In this document: positions 36,347 through 45,151 of the stretch, piece after piece
Position numbering within the stretch: position 1 is the stretch's first letter
How the letters are laid out: the number at the start of each line of letters is the position of its first letter
Assembly (NCBI RefSeq): GCF_002024805.1
Contig: NZ_CP014337.1
Span: 992,001-1,056,000, forward strand
Direction: 5' to 3'
DNA from: Elizabethkingia bruuniana
Lineage (GTDB): Bacteria > Bacteroidota > Bacteroidia > Flavobacteriales > Weeksellaceae
Length of the DNA stretch: 64,000 nt
Notes under the pieces: generated by a model
Databases searched by the model: none
Seen by the model: only the letters and a program-made list of their open reading frames with translations
What the model was told of the DNA's origin: nothing
Made by a program: the position numbers and the translations under genes

Positions 36347-36880
36347 ATGAAAAAGTTCTTATTATTTGCATTGTCTGTGGCAGGAGTTCTTTTTATTGCA
36401 GCACAAAGCAAGACTATCTATAGCTATAAAGTGGAAGGACTTACGGGTGACGAAATTGATTTCTCTAAATTCAAAGGGAAAAAGATTCTTGTGGTAAACA
36501 CTGCTTCTAAATGTGGTTTCACACCTCAGTATGCAGACCTGGAGAAAATCTACCAGGATTATAAAGATAAATTGGTTATTGTTGGTTTCCCGGCAAATAA
36601 TTTTGGGCAACAGGAACCAGGAACCAATGAAGATATCCATAGCTTCTGTGAGGCTAATTATGGTGTGTCTTTCCCGATGGCTGCTAAAGTTTCTGTAAAA
36701 GGAGAAGATATTGCACCAATATTTAAATTCCTTACAGAAAAGAAATTGAATGGAGTGAAAGACACTGATATTGCATGGAACTTCACAAAGTTTTTACTGG
36801 ATGATAAAGGGAAATTAATCAACTCATTCCCGAGTAAGGTAAAACCTACAGACGAGGCTATTGTAAAATATCTGAAATAA
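36347..36880 (+). CDS. Exported glutathione peroxidase-like thiol peroxidase
   Basis: 177 residues from ATG 36347, which starts a signal peptide MKKFLLFALSVAGVLFIAAQ. An in-frame ATG at 36293 would add 18 residues that bury the signal peptide, so it is not used. The active site is Cys56 in NTASKCGFTPQ, with Gln88 (NNFGQQEPG) and Trp144-Asn145 (IAWNFTKF), so it is the Cys type, probably thioredoxin-dependent. It detoxifies peroxides outside the cytosol. A palindromic terminator follows. Confidence 0.93.
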   Translation: MKKFLLFALSVAGVLFIAAQSKTIYSYKVEGLTGDEIDFSKFKGKKILVVNTASKCGFTPQYADLEKIYQDYKDKLVIVGFPANNFGQQEPGTNEDIHSFCEANYGVSFPMAAKVSVKGEDIAPIFKFLTEKKLNGVKDTDIAWNFTKFLLDDKGKLINSFPSKVKPTDEAIVKYLK

Positions 36881-36905
36881 TAAAAACAAGACTTTTAAAG
36901 AATAA

Positions 36906-36939
36906 AAAAACAGCAGACTCAATTGAGTCTGCTGTTTTT
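36906..36939. terminator. Bidirectional terminator
   Basis: A perfect palindrome with a 17-bp arm (ACAGCAGACTCAA and complement) flanked by A and T runs ends the plus-strand transcript. Confidence 0.85.
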
Positions 36940-36954
36940 CTGTTATTAAAATGA

Positions 36955-36981
36955 AAAATGCAGCCCTTAGAGCTGCATTTT
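36955..36981 (-). terminator. Terminator of the acyl-ACP desaturase gene
   Basis: AAAATGCAGC (36955-36964) pairs with GCTGCATTTT (36972-36981). On the minus strand a T run follows. Confidence 0.75.
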
Positions 36982-36998
36982 GTATTTCTGTATTGTTT

Positions 36999-38006
36999 TT
37001 AGAACGAGAATTTAGGGTTACTTAGCCAATGTAAGTTTATTTCCTCCGGAACTTTCATTCTTTCAGCGATCTTTTTATAACGATCAGACAAACGACACAG
37101 ATAATCCTGAGCCTTTGTAAATCCATCCTGTAAACCGGTTAAAGTTTCAATTTTCCAGTACTTAACAAGGTGGTCTATAATAGCCGCATAATCCCATGTA
37201 GTATATACACCAATTTGCTGAGTAATAGCCGAGAAATCAATAAATATATTGCTCTTTGAAGCCTGATCATCCATTAGCATAGCAGGCATAGAGATTTGCT
37301 TACGCATCATTCTTTCAAAAGCGGCAATAGCTCCATTAGGATCTTTCTTGAAGATTTCTGTCATAAAAGACTTATAGGCATTTTCATGTCTTGCTTCATC
37401 ACCTGCAATTTGCTTACAGATTTTAGACAGAACACTATCTCCGGCCTTATCAGCCAGCTTTCCTGTATTTACGTGAGAGATTTTTGTAGCTCTTTCCTGG
37501 AAAGATGTATAGATAATAGACTGATATGGATCTTTCTCTGCATCCGGATCGAATCCGTTGTAGATAAGGCGGTGAATTGTTTGCTCTACCTTTTTCATAT
37601 CGCAACGTCCGCTCAGGTACAAATATTTATTCAGAAGATCACCGTGACGGTTTTCTTCAGCTGTCCATGCTCTGGACCATCTTGCCCAGCCTTTATCGGA
37701 AGTTACTTCTTTATCTTCATTGAAAATTAAACTGAAATAAGTCTGGTAGCTAGGTAATGCCTCTTCAGTGATCATATTTCCTACCAATGAGGTGATTACA
37801 GTATTGGGAATGTTAGCCGCTCTTTCACGTAATTTTTTAATCTCATCCAATGCATCCTCCCTTTCCATATCTGGTAAAAAGTCATTAGGTTGCCAACAAT
37901 CATCCGGATCCATTAATTTATCATCAACGGCCTCTGAAACAAAACTATCCATGGATCTGATCACGTCAAATCTATCATGGTATTCCTGCAATTCTTTCGT
38001 ATTCAT
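36999..38006 (-). CDS. Soluble acyl-ACP desaturase
   Basis: 335 residues of the stearoyl-ACP desaturase family, a di-iron enzyme that inserts a double bond into acyl chains on ACP. Iron ligands are visible: Glu117/118-Asn-Arg-His121 (AEENRHGDLL), Glu171 (FQERATKISH) and Glu204-Ala-Arg-His207 (DEARHENA). Cytosolic. It gives unsaturated fatty acids for membrane lipids. Monocistronic and facing away from the GH2 gene. No clear -7 box is visible upstream; the 268-bp gap to the GH2 gene holds mostly AT-rich sequence and the box of the GH2 gene. Confidence 0.95.
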   Translation of the reverse strand: MNTKELQEYHDRFDVIRSMDSFVSEAVDDKLMDPDDCWQPNDFLPDMEREDALDEIKKLRERAANIPNTVITSLVGNMITEEALPSYQTYFSLIFNEDKEVTSDKGWARWSRAWTAEENRHGDLLNKYLYLSGRCDMKKVEQTIHRLIYNGFDPDAEKDPYQSIIYTSFQERATKISHVNTGKLADKAGDSVLSKICKQIAGDEARHENAYKSFMTEIFKKDPNGAIAAFERMMRKQISMPAMLMDDQASKSNIFIDFSAITQQIGVYTTWDYAAIIDHLVKYWKIETLTGLQDGFTKAQDYLCRLSDRYKKIAERMKVPEEINLHWLSNPKFSF

Positions 38007-38240
38007 TTTCCTCTTTTCTTTAATGCAAATTTATCTATTATAAATTAATATAGCTATTAAAATTTCCATTATTTGATTGGATATCATTTTTATATTCTGC
38101 TTTTGATTTTTATTTTGTTAAAAAAGAGGTCTTATGATTATTTATATTTCAATAATTATGTTTTGCATACAGTTTTTAATTAAAACTTTATAGATATTTA
38201 TAATATAATTAATTAGCAGAAAATGCTGGATAAAAATTCC

Positions 38241-38248
38241 TACTTTTG
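38241..38248 (+). promoter_or_regulatory. -7 box of the GH2 gene
   Basis: TACTTTTG. The predicted start near 38253 gives a leader of about 22 nt. Confidence 0.55.
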
Positions 38249-38274
38249 GAAAACTAATAACCAAAACAAACATC

Positions 38275-40353
38275 ATGTTGAATCATTTTAACAAGGCACT
38301 GTTGCTTACAATGCTTTCGTCTGCTTCTGTAGCTTATGCTCAAAGGGTTACGGAAGACTTCAATAAGGACTGGAAATTCTTCCAGCCCAGAAACGAAACT
38401 TTTAATTTTAACTTTGATAATGGACAGGATTTTAAGCCTTCCAATATAGATCTATGGGAAAGCGTTACTCTTCCTCACACTTTCAACAAAGATGATATGC
38501 AGCGGGATAATAATTTTTATACCGGAAATGTATTATATCAGAAGAAATTTACAGTAAGCGATGCGCAAAAAAGCAAAAGAACATTTCTGAAGTTTGAAGG
38601 AGTAGGAAGCGTTGCCAAGCTTTATATCAACAACAAATTTATTGGAGAGCATAAAGGTGGATATTCCCAGTTTGCTTATGAAATTACCAATTCAGTAAAC
38701 TATGGTAAAGAAAATGTATTGACAGTAATAGCCAATAATCAGGCTCGTAAGGATGTAATTCCTGTTAATCAGTTTTTATTCCCTATTTATGGTGGTATAT
38801 ATCGTCCGGTAAGTATGATTACGACTAATAAAACCAATTTTGTGGTAACAGATTATGCTGCACCCGGAATATTTGTTAGTCAGAAAAATGTTTCTTCTAA
38901 GAGTGCAGATATAGAAATAAAGGCAAAACTGGAGACCACTGAAAAAACGATTCAGAATGCAGTTTTGGAAAGTTCTGTTATCAATAAAGAAGGTAAAACT
39001 GTAGCAGTAGTAAAAAGTCCTGTAAATATAAGTCCACAGGGAACTACGTATGTAACCCAAGATATTAATTTGAAAAACCCACACCTTTGGGATGGTGTAC
39101 GCGATCCTTACTTGTATACCGTATCTTCCAAAATTATCGTTAATGGTACTGATACAGATGTTCTAAAACAAAACCTTGGTGTAAGAACTGTAGAGGTAAT
39201 TCCCGGAAAAGGTTTCTTTCTGAACGGAAAACATTACCCAATGCATGGCGTTTCCCGCCATCAGGATGAATGGGGATATGGTTCGGCCTTGTCTTATGAG
39301 CAGCATAAAAGAGATATGGACCTGATGAAGGAAATGGGCGTTACAACTATTCGTTTGGCTCATTACCAGCAAGCCCCGCAGATGTATGAACTGGCAGATC
39401 AATATGGTTTTTTGGTATGGGCAGAAATTCCATTCGTAAACGCTGTTTCTTATCAGGAGAATGACAATGCGAAACAGCAAATGACGGAATTGGTTAAGCA
39501 AAATTACAATCATCCTTCTATCTATATATGGGGTGTACACAATGAGGTCTATTCCAAGACCAAAGACGAACAGGTTCCTGTACTGTCTCGTCAGCTAAGT
39601 GATATTGCAAAAACAATAGATCCATACCGAATGACAGGAGCTGTAAATGGCTACAATCAGGTAGACAGGCCGGAAAATCTCACAACAGATATTCAGGGAA
39701 TCAACCACTATTTTGGCTGGTATGGCGGTAAAATTGGTGACCTGGAAAACTGGGCACAAGGACTGGAAAAGAATTTTGCACAATATAAGGTAATCCTTAC
39801 CGAATACGGAGCAGACGGAAATATGGATATTGGCGCTGAAGAAGTAAAACAACCTGCAGATGTGGTTTCCGGGAAATCATTTCCGGAAAATTATCAGACA
39901 GAGACCCATATTCAGCAATGGGCGATTATAGAAAAGCATCCGCAGATTGCCGCTTCTTATGTATGGAACATGTTTGAATTTGCAGTTCCGATGTGGAATC
40001 GTGGTGGCATAAATGCCCGAAATCTGAAAGGGCTGATTACCTTTGACCGCAAACGTAAAAAAGATTCTTTCTACTGGTATAAGGCCAATTGGAATCCGGA
40101 ACCAATGCTCTATCTGGCGAACAGAAGAGATAATATGCGTAAAAATCCGGTTTCTAAAATTCAGGTATTCTCTAATTTAAAAGATGTGAAGATTATAGTT
40201 AACGGAAAAGAATATCAGGCTAAAAACGGGGTGAATGCTAAACATTGGGTAATAGAAAATGCCCAGCTTCAGAAAGGAACAAATACCATTAAAGCGATTG
40301 GTAAGTCCGGAAGAAAAGAACTAACCGATGAAATGACATGGACTTTGGAGTGA
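38275..40353 (+). CDS. Exported family GH2 glycoside hydrolase (beta-galactosidase type)
   Basis: 692 residues. Signal peptide cut near VAYAQ, then the GH2 jelly-roll domain (about 30-190), an immunoglobulin-like domain (about 195-300) and the TIM barrel (about 305-600). The acid/base is Glu424 in GVHNEVYS and the nucleophile Glu510 in LTEYGADG. Together with the GH29 gene it suggests degradation of fucosylated galactose-containing glycans. Its specificity (galactosidase or glucuronidase) is not certain. Confidence 0.92.
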   Translation: MLNHFNKALLLTMLSSASVAYAQRVTEDFNKDWKFFQPRNETFNFNFDNGQDFKPSNIDLWESVTLPHTFNKDDMQRDNNFYTGNVLYQKKFTVSDAQKSKRTFLKFEGVGSVAKLYINNKFIGEHKGGYSQFAYEITNSVNYGKENVLTVIANNQARKDVIPVNQFLFPIYGGIYRPVSMITTNKTNFVVTDYAAPGIFVSQKNVSSKSADIEIKAKLETTEKTIQNAVLESSVINKEGKTVAVVKSPVNISPQGTTYVTQDINLKNPHLWDGVRDPYLYTVSSKIIVNGTDTDVLKQNLGVRTVEVIPGKGFFLNGKHYPMHGVSRHQDEWGYGSALSYEQHKRDMDLMKEMGVTTIRLAHYQQAPQMYELADQYGFLVWAEIPFVNAVSYQENDNAKQQMTELVKQNYNHPSIYIWGVHNEVYSKTKDEQVPVLSRQLSDIAKTIDPYRMTGAVNGYNQVDRPENLTTDIQGINHYFGWYGGKIGDLENWAQGLEKNFAQYKVILTEYGADGNMDIGAEEVKQPADVVSGKSFPENYQTETHIQQWAIIEKHPQIAASYVWNMFEFAVPMWNRGGINARNLKGLITFDRKRKKDSFYWYKANWNPEPMLYLANRRDNMRKNPVSKIQVFSNLKDVKIIVNGKEYQAKNGVNAKHWVIENAQLQKGTNTIKAIGKSGRKELTDEMTWTLE

Positions 40354-40356
40354 GAT

Positions 40357-40470
40357 AATGTAACAATGTAACAATGTAACAATGTAGCAATGTAATAAAT
40401 GTAATAAATGTAATAATGTAACAATATAACAATGTAATAATGTAACAATGTAACAATGTAGCAATGTAGC
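40357..40470. repeat. Tandem 9-bp repeat, AATGTAACA unit
   Basis: About twelve tandem copies of AATGTAACA and variants (AATGTAGCA, AATGTAATA, AATATAACA) fill the space just after the GH2 stop. The array can slip, so its length may vary between strains. After it, 40510-40568 is a G-poor, A/C-rich leader (units such as AACCATCAAC and ACCAATAACT). Confidence 0.85.
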
Positions 40471-40568
40471 TGGGACTAGTATATACTCTATTACACTAAC
40501 ATATTATCTGACAACCATCAACCATCAACTAATAACCAATAACTAAAAACTAACAACCAACTAATACC

Positions 40569-42074
40569 ATGAGAAAATCAATGTTTAATTTAAGCCTTCT
40601 GACCGGGCTTTGTATGAGTGCTATAATGCAGGCTCAGGCATGGACAGGTGAAAAGCAAGAGAAGCCTAAAGAAAGGGTAGCGCTGAAATACGGCCCTATC
40701 ACATCCGCTCACCGGACAGATGAAGCGATGCAAAAATTCAGAGAATACGGATTAGGGCAATTCATCCATTGGGGAATTTATGCGATACCCGGTAACGAGT
40801 GGAATGGTGTAAGTGCCAGAGGGGGAGCCGCTGCATCCGAATGGATACGTTCCTGGAGTGGCCCAACAGCTCCTAAGGATTGGAAGAATATCTATGATAA
40901 TCTATATAAACAGTTTAACCCTAAAGATTTTGATGCCAAACGCTGGGCGAAACAGGCTAAAGACATGGGCGCTAAATATGTAATCTTTACAACAAAGCAT
41001 CACGATGGTTTTGCTTTGTGGCCTACAAAGTACTCTGCTTATAATATTACGAAAACACCTTATAAAAAAGATATTGTAAAGCAGATTGTAGATGCTTATG
41101 ATGCCGAAGGAATAGATGTATTCCTGTATTTCTCTATTTTGGAATGGAATAATCCGGATTATCTTTATAAAGCACCCCAAACAGCAGAAGAGAAAGCTAA
41201 ATATTCTAAGTTTCTGAAGTATACAGAAAATCAGTTACTGGAGTTGCTGAAGAACTATCCACAGATTAAAGGCTTTTGGTTCGACGGAACATGGGATGCT
41301 TCATGGAAAAGTGCCTACGAATTTACCTATAATCTGGAGAAAAAACTTCGCGAAAAACATCCGGGACTTATTATTGGTAGCCGATTCCGTAACGACGAAA
41401 ATCAAAAACGACACTTCGATACTAACGGAGACTTGTTGGGTGATTATGAGCAGGGTTGGGAACGCAAGCTTCCAAAAAATTACGAATCCCTTAACGGGAA
41501 CGACTGGGATTGTGTGATGACCATTCCGCCAAACGGATGGGGCTACATGAAAGACTGGAACGGTATTTATACCAAAACACCGGATGATCTGATCGAAATG
41601 CTGATGCGTTCACGTTCTATGGGAGGTAATTTTGTTATTAATTTCGGCCCCGATGGTAACGGGAACTTTCACCCCGAAGAGGATAAAATAATGAAAGAGA
41701 TAGGTGAATGGACAAAAGTAAATGCTGAAGCCATTTATAATGTAGAACATTCTCCAATGTCTCTTTCCAACTATGGATATTTTACAAAGAAGGGTAATAA
41801 TACCTATTTAACGGTGTTTAACAGACCTGTTAATCAGATTGTGAGATTAGCGGTAGATAAGAAAGTTACAGAAGTTCCGGCTTCTGCTTCACTGCTTATA
41901 GGCAACAGAAAACTGGAGCTAAAACAAAGCGATATGGGATTGGATTTGGATAAGAACACATACTATGATATTATCCTTCCGAAAGATTACCAGACGGATA
42001 AAGCATTTGTTATAAAAATAGAAATGAAACAAGGATCTGTGAAAACAGGCAAGCTGATGGATGCAAAAATGTAA
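40569..42074 (+). CDS. Exported alpha-L-fucosidase, family GH29
   Basis: 501 residues. Signal peptide cut near MQAQAW. The GH29 domain has FIHWGIYAIPGNEW (about 65-78), TTKHHDGFALWPTKYS (about 141-156) and the nucleophile Asp239 in GFWFDGTWD. The C-terminus is a beta domain. It removes fucose from glycans in the periplasm or at the surface. It is on the same strand as GH2 and probably shares its pathway. A 20-bp terminator follows. Confidence 0.94.
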   Translation: MRKSMFNLSLLTGLCMSAIMQAQAWTGEKQEKPKERVALKYGPITSAHRTDEAMQKFREYGLGQFIHWGIYAIPGNEWNGVSARGGAAASEWIRSWSGPTAPKDWKNIYDNLYKQFNPKDFDAKRWAKQAKDMGAKYVIFTTKHHDGFALWPTKYSAYNITKTPYKKDIVKQIVDAYDAEGIDVFLYFSILEWNNPDYLYKAPQTAEEKAKYSKFLKYTENQLLELLKNYPQIKGFWFDGTWDASWKSAYEFTYNLEKKLREKHPGLIIGSRFRNDENQKRHFDTNGDLLGDYEQGWERKLPKNYESLNGNDWDCVMTIPPNGWGYMKDWNGIYTKTPDDLIEMLMRSRSMGGNFVINFGPDGNGNFHPEEDKIMKEIGEWTKVNAEAIYNVEHSPMSLSNYGYFTKKGNNTYLTVFNRPVNQIVRLAVDKKVTEVPASASLLIGNRKLELKQSDMGLDLDKNTYYDIILPKDYQTDKAFVIKIEMKQGSVKTGKLMDAKM

Positions 42075-42117
42075 ATAATAAAAAAGCGAAAACCCAGGTT
42101 TTCGCTTTTTTATTATT
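42074..42117. terminator. Bidirectional 20-bp terminator between the fucosidase gene and ribF
   Basis: The arms 42074-42093 and 42098-42117 are perfectly complementary (core AAAAAAGCGAAAAC) with loop CCAG. It reaches into the ribF stop codon region, so both genes end on it. Confidence 0.88.
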
Positions 42118-43033
42118 TAAAGAAATCTATTGTTAGCTGTTTATCTTCATCCAGTCTTTCGATCAGTTTTTCAAGACTTTCAAACTTTATTTCATCATGA
42201 AGATAATCTCTGAAGTATACGGTAATGTTTTCTCCATAGATATCCTGATCAAAATCTAAGATATATACTTCAGTTGTTTTTTTAGTACCGTTTACTGTAG
42301 GATTTGTACCTATGCTCAACATTCCTTTGTACATTTGTCTGTTAAGTTCTACATCCACGATATAGGCTCCGTTTTTAGGAAGCAGCTTTATAGGATCTAC
42401 ATCTATATTGGCGGTTGGGTAGCCAATTGTTCTTCCTATTTTTTTACCTGCTACGACTGTACCACTTACAGGGTAGTGGTAGCCTAAAAATTCATTAGCT
42501 GTTATTATATCTCCTTCAGACAAGGCATTTCTTATTTTTGTAGAGCTTACTGCAAGTTCATTCACAAGAACAGCTTTGGTTTCTTCCACAACAAAATTGT
42601 TTTCAGAAGCCATTTTTTCGAGAAGTTCGAAATTTCCGCTTTTATTTTTTCCAAAGTGATGATCATAACCAATCACAATATGCTTCATGTGGAGTTTATC
42701 CAGCAGAATCTGTTTTACAAAATCCTCTCCGGAAAGATTTCTGAAGTCATCATTGAATTCCTGAAGGAATGTTTTTTGAATTCCAAAACGTTCTAAAAGC
42801 TGTAGTTTTTCTTCCAGAGTATTGAGTAATTTTATTTCAACTTCTGGTTGCAAAACCTTTCGGGGGTGCGGCCAAAAAGTGAGCAATGCACTCTCCAGCT
42901 GGTGGGTTTCACTATGCTTTTTTAGTTTTTTTATAATTTCCTGATGGCCTTTATGTACTCCGTCGAACATTCCCAACGACATTGTAAGTCCCATTGCATC
43001 GCTATATTCAGCTATATTTTTTACAATTTTCAA
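42113..43033 (-). CDS. ribF: Bifunctional riboflavin kinase/FAD synthetase
   Basis: 306 residues. The N-terminal FAD synthetase (nucleotidyltransferase) domain carries SLGMFDGVHKGHQEII (about 19-34), and the C-terminal riboflavin kinase domain has IGYPTANIDV and AYIVDVELN. It makes FMN and FAD. Convergent with the fucosidase gene. A near-consensus box CATATTTG lies at 43055-43062 on the minus strand. Confidence 0.97.
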   Translation of the reverse strand: MKIVKNIAEYSDAMGLTMSLGMFDGVHKGHQEIIKKLKKHSETHQLESALLTFWPHPRKVLQPEVEIKLLNTLEEKLQLLERFGIQKTFLQEFNDDFRNLSGEDFVKQILLDKLHMKHIVIGYDHHFGKNKSGNFELLEKMASENNFVVEETKAVLVNELAVSSTKIRNALSEGDIITANEFLGYHYPVSGTVVAGKKIGRTIGYPTANIDVDPIKLLPKNGAYIVDVELNRQMYKGMLSIGTNPTVNGTKKTTEVYILDFDQDIYGENITVYFRDYLHDEIKFESLEKLIERLDEDKQLTIDFFK

Positions 43034-43096
43034 GGTGAAAAATTTTAGGCATTACAAATATGATAAAAATCTTTTTCACAGACAATGCAGATATGA

Positions 43097-44644
<1,548 letters not shown>

Positions 44645-44645
44645 T

Positions 44646-44695
44646 ATTGCTAATTGCTGATAGCCCATAGCTATTAGCTGGTAGCCTAAAGCAAT
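44646..44695. repeat. Degenerate TAGCTATTAGCTGGTAGC microrepeat
   Basis: Overlapping short direct and inverted copies of AGCTATTAGC-like units fill the atpD-atpC gap. No T run and no clear function. Confidence 0.45.
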
Positions 44696-44700
44696 TAAAA

Positions 44701-44985
44701 ATGATTATAAAAATATTAACCCCGGAATCTGTAGTGTTTGAAGGACAAGTAGATTCAGTTCTGGTACCTGGTATCAGTGGTGATTTCCACATCATGAAAA
44801 ATCACGCATCAATTGTTTCTGCACTGAAGGAAGGTGATGTTAGAATTTTCTCAGCTGGAATTTCTGATGACTATGCTAAGAATTTTGAGACCGTAAGTGC
44901 TGACAAAGGTGAGTTTGCTTACAAAATCAAAAGCGGAGTAATAGAGTTTAATAACGACAACGGAATTATTCTTTGTGAATGTTAA
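44701..44985 (+). CDS. atpC: F0F1 ATP synthase subunit epsilon, short form
   Basis: 94 residues, only the N-terminal beta-sandwich of epsilon (LTPESVVFEGQVDSVLVPGI, DFHIMKNHASIVSAL). The C-terminal helical domain that can block reverse rotation in many bacteria is missing, as in several Bacteroidota. It is the end of the atpD-atpC unit, with a terminator after it. Confidence 0.95.
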   Translation: MIIKILTPESVVFEGQVDSVLVPGISGDFHIMKNHASIVSALKEGDVRIFSAGISDDYAKNFETVSADKGEFAYKIKSGVIEFNNDNGIILCEC

Positions 44986-45002
44986 TTCCCTTGTTTAAGG
45001 AT

Positions 45003-45041
45003 AAAAAAATCCCGGATCATCAGTGATTCGGGATTTTTTAT
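45003..45041 (+). terminator. Terminator of atpDC
   Basis: AAAAATCCCGGATCA pairs with TGATTCGGGATTTTT around loop TCAG, followed by T residues. Confidence 0.88.
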
Positions 45042-45095
45042 TGATATAAATAGTTAATTGGCACGCCCTTGGCTATAAACACAGGTATTCTTTTA

Positions 45096-45103
45096 TATAT
45101 TTG
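45096..45103 (+). promoter_or_regulatory. -7 box of the DUF5686 gene
   Basis: TATATTTG, with a TTG 24 bp upstream as a possible -33 element. Predicted leader about 44 nt. Confidence 0.55.
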
Positions 45104-45151
45104 CAAAATTATTTTATAAAAGGAATGCTGGTTCTGACGATGTGAAATCTT

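Noticed and set aside
36271-36375. Short open frame ahead of the glutathione peroxidase gene (35 residues)
   Set aside because: It runs in another frame into the signal peptide region with no supporting signal; probably coincidental.
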